Of a stretch of DNA of 6,342 bases, positions 1 through 3,573 are shown piece after piece. A program made the translations under genes and the position numbers. Location of the stretch: the NCBI GenBank assembly GCA_023131935.1, contig JAGLYY010000017.1:1-6342 (forward strand), read 5' to 3'. Positions within the stretch are counted from its first letter, which is position 1, and each line of letters begins with the position of its first letter. The stretch comes from Spirochaetales bacterium (GTDB lineage: Bacteria > Spirochaetota > Spirochaetia > JAGLYY01). Under the pieces are notes generated by a model. It saw only the letters and a list, made by a program, of their open reading frames with translations. It was not told the DNA's origin and did no database searches.

Positions 1-2
1 CC

Positions 3-383
3 ATAGAGTATTTTAATCTTCATCCCCTGTCTAAATCCTCCAAAAATACTATTGTTGGAGTGTTAAAAACAGAAAGCGGTGAAAGAATCCCAATACACAG
101 TGGAAAGTTTGGCGGACCTTTTGGTGGTACACACCGAGGAGGAATTCCGAGAGGGCCTGGAAGTGGTTATAACAGATACGTATTAACTCATGTTGAAGGT
201 CATGCTGCAGCCATAATGCATCAAAAGGGGATACAGAGAGCAACTTTGCTACTACCAAAACCTTCTTGCGGAGCATGTGATTCCCCTGTTGGAACTCCAA
301 ACATAACTCGTATTTTGCCAAGAGGATCTAGGTTGACAGTTGTCGATCCTGAAAGTGCGACAACATATTCGAGTTCTCAGTGA
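3..383 (+). CDS. SCP1.201/DddA-like deaminase toxin domain, C-terminal end of a larger protein (5' partial)
   Basis: The frame is open from the first bases of the window to TGA at 381-383, followed at once by TAA. A GTG at 60 is probably not the true start, because the frame reads through it without a stop and the fold appears to begin before it. The visible 126 residues resemble the C-terminal cytidine deaminase domain of DddA and its SCP1.201-like relatives. They show a glycine/proline-rich lead (residues about 34-52), then HVEGH with His63 as likely zinc ligand and Glu65 as likely proton shuttle, then PSCGAC with Cys89 and Cys92 as the other zinc ligands, then a closing strand RLTVVDPE. 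The His-to-Cys distance is close to that in DddA. Members of this family are usually polymorphic toxin tips that deaminate cytosine in DNA; whether this one acts on double-stranded, single-stranded or other nucleic acid cannot be told. The carrier protein lies upstream; TcC/Rhs or another secreted scaffold is possible. Confidence 0.85.
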   Translation: MEYFNLHPLSKSSKNTIVGVLKTESGERIPIHSGKFGGPFGGTHRGGIPRGPGSGYNRYVLTHVEGHAAAIMHQKGIQRATLLLPKPSCGACDSPVGTPNITRILPRGSRLTVVDPESATTYSSSQ

Positions 384-401
384 TAAAAAACGCAATAGAG
401 T

Positions 402-417
402 AGCACGACTTCGTGCT
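402..417 (+). other. Small hairpin downstream of the deaminase gene
   Basis: A perfect 6-bp stem (AGCACG paired with CGTGCT) with a 4-base loop lies about 20 bases after the stop codon. No T-tract follows, so it is not a classic intrinsic terminator. It could stabilise the 3' end of the message or be chance. Confidence 0.3.
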
Positions 418-652
418 TCAGATCATGACGCTAGATAACTGCATGGAATAGCATCAAGCTAAATTGTGATAATATAATTCCAACCCAAATTTAACAAACC
501 AAAAAAGGATTTTTCTTGTTCGTGCTTTGTTTTCAATATAAACACTTAAAATAACTTATAAGCCATTTTTTACACCTAATTAGATTATTTAGTATACCAG
601 ATTGAATAAAAAAGAATCTTTTTTGTTTTAAGCTATTAAAACGTAATCGTTA

Positions 653-660
653 TGTAGTGA
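653..660 (+). repeat. Candidate left terminal inverted repeat of the IS1634-type element
   Basis: TGTAGTGA here is the reverse complement of TCACTACA at 2375-2382. The match is only 8 bp and does not extend inward, and no flanking direct repeat was found. Confidence 0.3.
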
Positions 661-689
661 GAAGAACATTTTGCATTTGAATCGCGCCT

Positions 690-713
690 AAAAAAGTCCT
701 GTTTTTGACAGGA
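690..713 (-). terminator. Terminator-like hairpin after the IS1634-type transposase
   Basis: Read on the minus strand, the sequence just after the transposase stop codon (718-716) forms a 6-bp stem, TCCTGT with ACAGGA and a 5-base loop, followed by C and six T. Stem plus T-tract is the layout of an intrinsic terminator. In an archaeon the T-tract alone would be the active part. Confidence 0.55.
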
Positions 714-715
714 GA

Positions 716-1156
716 CTATACGATCATCGATAATAATTCAGATCCTTCTTCTATGCTCTCTTTCATCACTTTTCCGTTTAGTTCAACGAGTTTCACATAT
801 TCAAGCTTTTTCAGCAGTTTATTAACCGAGAGGGGAATCGCGTTCTCCTTTAAAAGGATTGCCAATGTGCTCCTAAGCATCAATGCAAGCACGCAGAGAA
901 AAATCTCGCTTTCAATCCTGTGTTTCTTCCAATGGCGGAGGGGCTCTATTTCAATATCGGACTTTAGTGTCCTGTAAACGCTTTCTATATCGTAGTGCTT
1001 TGTATATGCATCCATCATATCCACATTAGAGTTATCTGGTACATTTGTTGCTAAAACAACGTATTCATACATTTCTTCCTCACGATTAAACTTTTCCCAT
1101 AGGATTTCGTATTCGAGCTTAGCTCCCCTTTCGGTCATCTTTACGTTATACTCCAC
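716..1156 (-). pseudogene. IS1634-type transposase, C-terminal piece (catalytic Glu region)
   Basis: This 146-residue frame is the C-terminal third of the transposase. It holds the end of the DDE core: YDIESVYRTLKSD (about residues 55-67), where Glu58 is the likely third catalytic acid and Lys65 the conserved lysine of the IS4-superfamily Y-R-E-K-like signature. Next come the RHWKKHRIESEIFLCVLALM stretch and a short helical tail typical of this family. The frame is offset from the middle piece and overlaps it by 16 bases. Adding one G to the five-G run (plus strand C at 1169-1173) would join the two, giving AIVGGHERFVEY across the break. The GTG at 1156 is therefore not a real start. Confidence 0.85.
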
Positions 1157-2169
1157 AAACCGCTCATGCCCCCGACAATAGCAAAAACTGCCTTCATTGT
1201 TGAGTTGTATCTCTTCTTCTTTGCTTCACATTCCTGTTTCAGCTTCTGTAACTTCTTTTCTGCCTTCTCTACTTTCTTCCTCATAGCCGAGTGGCCTTCT
1301 TCTGTCGTAGCGTAGCTTTTGTATGCGATGAAGCAAAAGCCAGCATAAATCTCGTCAAATTCTGGCTCTAACCGCTCCTTGATCTCACTCCACGATACTG
1401 CGCGACTTATCTCCCTCTTGGATCCAGTATATAGCGTTACTTCTTCAAAATCACCATTGACTATTCTTATAACAGCCTTAGACACTTTGGAATTGTGTTG
1501 AAGTCTCGTAACGATGCGAATTTTAAGCGTTCTCAAATCTAACAGGCTTTCCGCAGTAATAAAGCCATTATCCACGATTGTTGTAAAAGTCCGTTTCACC
1601 GATTTCAGATCCGAGAGTATCTCGCGAAAAACCTTGTATGCCTTAACATTCCCTTTGGCAATCCAGAGGTGCACGGGAATGTTCTCCTCCTCGGTAACGG
1701 CGAGAAAAATAGTTAGCTGCTTCTTTTTCACACCCATAGGATGGTATCCATAAGTTAGGAGTTCGCATTTTTTCCCCTCGGATGTTATGACACTCCCATC
1801 AATCAGCATCCTTTCAACGTTCACAGGGTGCTTCAGAGAGAGCTTCTTCCTCATATCCGATAGAATTTCGTTCATATCCGAGGATTTTATCGCGTCCATA
1901 GCCCTGCACATTGCTTGAGGATAGAAAAGCTCTTGTGGCAAATCCAAGATCATAGGAAAAGCAGTGTGGGGATAATCCTCTGCCATCTTTCGCTTGCTCA
2001 GCGGTTTAAATGCTTTGTAAGCGCTTATAGCCTCGATTATTTTAGGGACGACATCGTTCTCCTTACACCTCTTCTCGATGGCCTCTCGAAGTCCAATCAT
2101 CACTGCGATCTTATGTAAAAGGACGATAGGGCCATATTCCAGAACTTTCGTTACGCTAACATCTTCCAA
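1141..2169 (-). pseudogene. IS1634-type transposase, middle piece (first two catalytic Asp)
   Basis: This 342-codon piece contains most of the RNase H-like core of an IS1634-family DDE transposase. LIDGSVI holds the likely first catalytic Asp (residue 124) and TTIVDNGF the likely second (residue 200), where relatives often have Asp-Arg/Ser-Gly. A charged coiled-coil-like helix follows near residues 295-325 (KKVEKAEKKLQKLKQ). The apparent start is a TTG that directly follows an in-frame TGA at 2172-2170, so this is not an independent gene but the continuation of the N-terminal piece past a nonsense codon. The frame is lost again near the G run at 1169-1173. Confidence 0.9.
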
Positions 2170-2343
2170 TCAAATTTTATTTTCTGCGTCTTTGATGAAT
2201 TCGTACAAATCTTTTGTCGTTCCGATGTACCTCACAACTTCCTGAACAACCTTTCCCTTCTTCGCTCCCCTTTTTATCCGCCTCGTCCTGACCAAGGCAA
2301 AGTATAGCCGCTTTCCTTTCTTCCAAGTCCTCAAATAGGTCAT
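2170..2343 (-). pseudogene. IS1634-type transposase, N-terminal piece
   Basis: This 57-codon frame begins at ATG 2343 and reads MTYLRTWKKGKRLYF and then VVQEVVRYIGTTKDL. This is the usual opening of IS1634-family transposases: a basic strand pair followed by a Y(I/L)G motif. It stops at TGA 2172-2170, exactly in frame with the middle piece, so a single nonsense change separates them. ATG 2343 is chosen because the archaeal-type TATA element lies about 25 bases upstream and no Shine-Dalgarno site is visible, which fits a leaderless message. Confidence 0.85.
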
Positions 2344-2364
2344 GCTTATACATTGTTTTTATAG

Positions 2365-2377
2365 TATAAATATTTCA
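2365..2377 (-). promoter_or_regulatory. Archaeal-type BRE/TATA promoter of the IS1634-type transposase
   Basis: On the minus strand GTGAAA is followed by TATTTATA. This matches the purine-rich BRE plus TATA box arrangement of archaea. The TATA centre (about 2368) is about 25 bases from ATG 2343, which would put the transcription start at or next to the start codon. The region is AT-rich, so chance is possible, but the spacing is exact. Confidence 0.5.
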
Positions 2378-2382
2378 CTACA
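2375..2382 (-). repeat. Candidate right terminal inverted repeat of the IS1634-type element
   Basis: TCACTACA here pairs with TGTAGTGA at 653-660. It overlaps the BRE-like part of the transposase promoter. An insertion-sequence end that carries the transposase promoter is common. Confidence 0.3.
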
Positions 2383-2531
2383 AAAATAAGTGATTTAAAT
2401 GACTAGAAAATAAAAATGATATAATTTCGTGGACCGTGGTGTATAAAAGCTGTAATGAAACGCGAAAGAGACAATAACTTGCCTTTGCACCTGCTAATAA
2501 TTGAACTGGAGCATTTAAACGCTTTTAAAAT

Positions 2532-3557
2532 ATGGCAGTTGTTAAATTTGGGTTAGAAGAAACGTTGCGAGACGATTTTGAGAAATATCTAAAAAATCCC
2601 TCAAACGAACGATTACAAAAACTTACAAGTGCAATCCAGCGATTCCATAAAAAATGTGGTCACATTTACACAAAATCATCCATAGAAACAAAGGAAAAAA
2701 GAACAAAATATCCTAAGTGCCCTCAATGTAATTCAGATGTCGTTAGATGTGGCTTCTGGAAATGGAAAGAGAATAAGGTCCAAAGGTATCAGTGCAAGAA
2801 ATGTGGACATTATTTCAGGATTAAAAAAAACGACAGATTCGAGATTATCGAAGGGTTCGTGGTTGGGAAAAGATGCAATATATTGGCTTGCCAAAGACCC
2901 CTTCACGGCGGTTGGAGTGGCTTGGCTATTAACAACAGGACATAGTTTTCTTGAAGCAATATCCCTTGAGAGCAAAGTCACTCAAAACCTCAGGTCAAAT
3001 CCTAAAATATGGATTCACGATGGAAGAATAGACTATCATTCCGGTTTGGTTAGCAAATACTCCGAAGAAATCGTTCGGCGGGTCTATTTAAATTCATCCC
3101 TTTCAAGGTATTTGCCAAGAAATTCCTAGCTCTTACAAAAGGTGATGGTAAGATCTACGATTTTATAGGCACAAATCGGTACGGTAATTCATGGGCTGAA
3201 AGTATGGCTCAATTGGCCCAAAGAAGAAACAAATGGAACGATAAATGCATTACCAGTATAGACTCAGGTAGGTTATTTTACAATATCCAAATGATAACCT
3301 ATAATTTGTTTAGGGAGAGAAAATTCAAAATTGACGATGAAAAGGTTTGGATGACCCCGTTTCAACTTGCAGGTGCAAAATATACTGACGCTCAAGAAGC
3401 TTGGGATATTCTAAAGAAATTTTTTTATAGCGAAATGTACTCAAATTTCAAACCCACCTTTTGTTTGACCGAAACTTTTATAAAGGCTGAGTTCGAAATA
3501 TTATCCACTGGCAAATTTTTTTACCAAACCCTCAACAAAATTGTAACAAATAGCTAA
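2532..3557 (+). pseudogene. Zinc-ribbon transposase-like gene with two opposite frameshifts
   Basis: The first frame (from ATG 2532) gives a helical N-terminus and a four-cysteine zinc ribbon with CPQC (Cys63, Cys66) and CKKC (Cys88, Cys91), as in the N-terminal domains of many IS1- and IS6-like transposases. At an eight-A run (2823-2830) coding moves one base forward; that frame continues through a possible helix-turn-helix (WLLTTGHSFLEAI) and WIHDGRIDYHSG. Near the CGGCGGG at 3076-3082 coding returns to the first frame, with GTNRYGNSWAE, MITYNLF and a TPFQLAG tail resembling the ends of DDE transposases. Undoing both shifts would give about 341 residues. I could not assign a full DDE triad, so an internal deletion or an unfamiliar family is possible. 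The gene ends 16 bases before the TcA-like start codon. Confidence 0.6.
3470..3484 (+). promoter_or_regulatory. Possible BRE/TATA promoter for the TcA-like gene
   Basis: CGAAAC directly followed by TTTTATAAA resembles an archaeal BRE plus TATA box. It sits inside the end of the transposase-like gene, about 94 bases before ATG 3574, so the transcript would start near 3506 and carry a leader of about 65 bases. The match is by eye in AT-rich sequence. Confidence 0.3.
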
Positions 3558-3560
3558 GCT

Positions 3561-3569
3561 GGAGGAAGG
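3561..3569 (+). promoter_or_regulatory. Strong Shine-Dalgarno site of the TcA-like gene
   Basis: GGAGGAAGG lies 4 bases after the transposase-like stop codon. GGAGG is 8 bases from ATG 3574, an ideal spacing. It fixes the start of the large gene, since no other in-frame start nearby has such a site. Confidence 0.8.
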
Positions 3570-3573
3570 AATC

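Larger units (their letters stand above)
384..715. other. Gene-free AT-rich spacer after the deaminase
   Basis: No convincing reading frame is present on either strand. Visible structure is limited to a small hairpin (402-417, AGCACG/CGTGCT, loop of 4), an AT-only-arm inverted repeat (608-624, AAAAAAGA/TCTTTTTT around one A) and the terminator-like hairpin of the minus-strand transposase at 690-713. No immunity-protein gene is seen here. The right part, from about 653, probably belongs to the insertion sequence. Confidence 0.6.
653..2382 (-). mobile_element. Decayed IS1634-type insertion sequence (ends tentative)
   Basis: The element carries a single transposase gene read on the minus strand and now broken into three pieces (2343-2170, 2169-1141, 1156-716). 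Joined together they would give about 541 residues, the usual size for IS1634-family transposases. Possible ends are an 8-bp inverted match, TGTAGTGA at 653-660 and TCACTACA at 2375-2382, just outside the promoter and the terminator. I see no clear target-site duplication next to these, so the ends are a guess while the gene identity is firm. The element separates the deaminase gene from the TcA-like gene. Confidence 0.7.
2344..2531. other. AT-rich region between the two divergent transposase genes
   Basis: No gene is visible. It contains the minus-strand promoter near 2365-2377. A TATAAAAG box at 2442-2449 on the plus strand lies about 85 bases before the zinc-ribbon gene. No clear insertion-sequence end of the plus-strand element was recognised. 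Confidence 0.5.

Noticed and set aside
60..62. GTG as the true start of the deaminase gene
   Set aside because: The frame is open upstream to the window edge and these domains normally sit at the end of large proteins. No Shine-Dalgarno site precedes the GTG.
49..321. Minus-strand open frame opposite the deaminase domain
   Set aside because: It lies opposite a well-supported coding region with clear family motifs, and its own translation shows no recognisable features.
608..624. AT-rich inverted repeat as a terminator or insertion-sequence end
   Set aside because: The arms are almost pure A and T runs with a one-base centre, expected by chance in such sequence, and no matching copy was found at the other side of the element.
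705..977. Plus-strand open frame opposite the transposase C-terminal piece
   Set aside because: Low-complexity Ser/Phe-rich translation, antisense to a clear transposase sequence. The same applies to the plus-strand frames at 1514-1753 and 1915-2118.
2170..2172. TGA read as tryptophan (alternative genetic code)
   Set aside because: The 923-codon TcA-like frame and the deaminase frame use no internal TGA, and the deaminase frame ends in TGA TAA.
2733..2981. Minus-strand open frame across the zinc-ribbon gene
   Set aside because: Antisense to the zinc ribbon with its four spaced cysteines; its translation shows no domain-like pattern.
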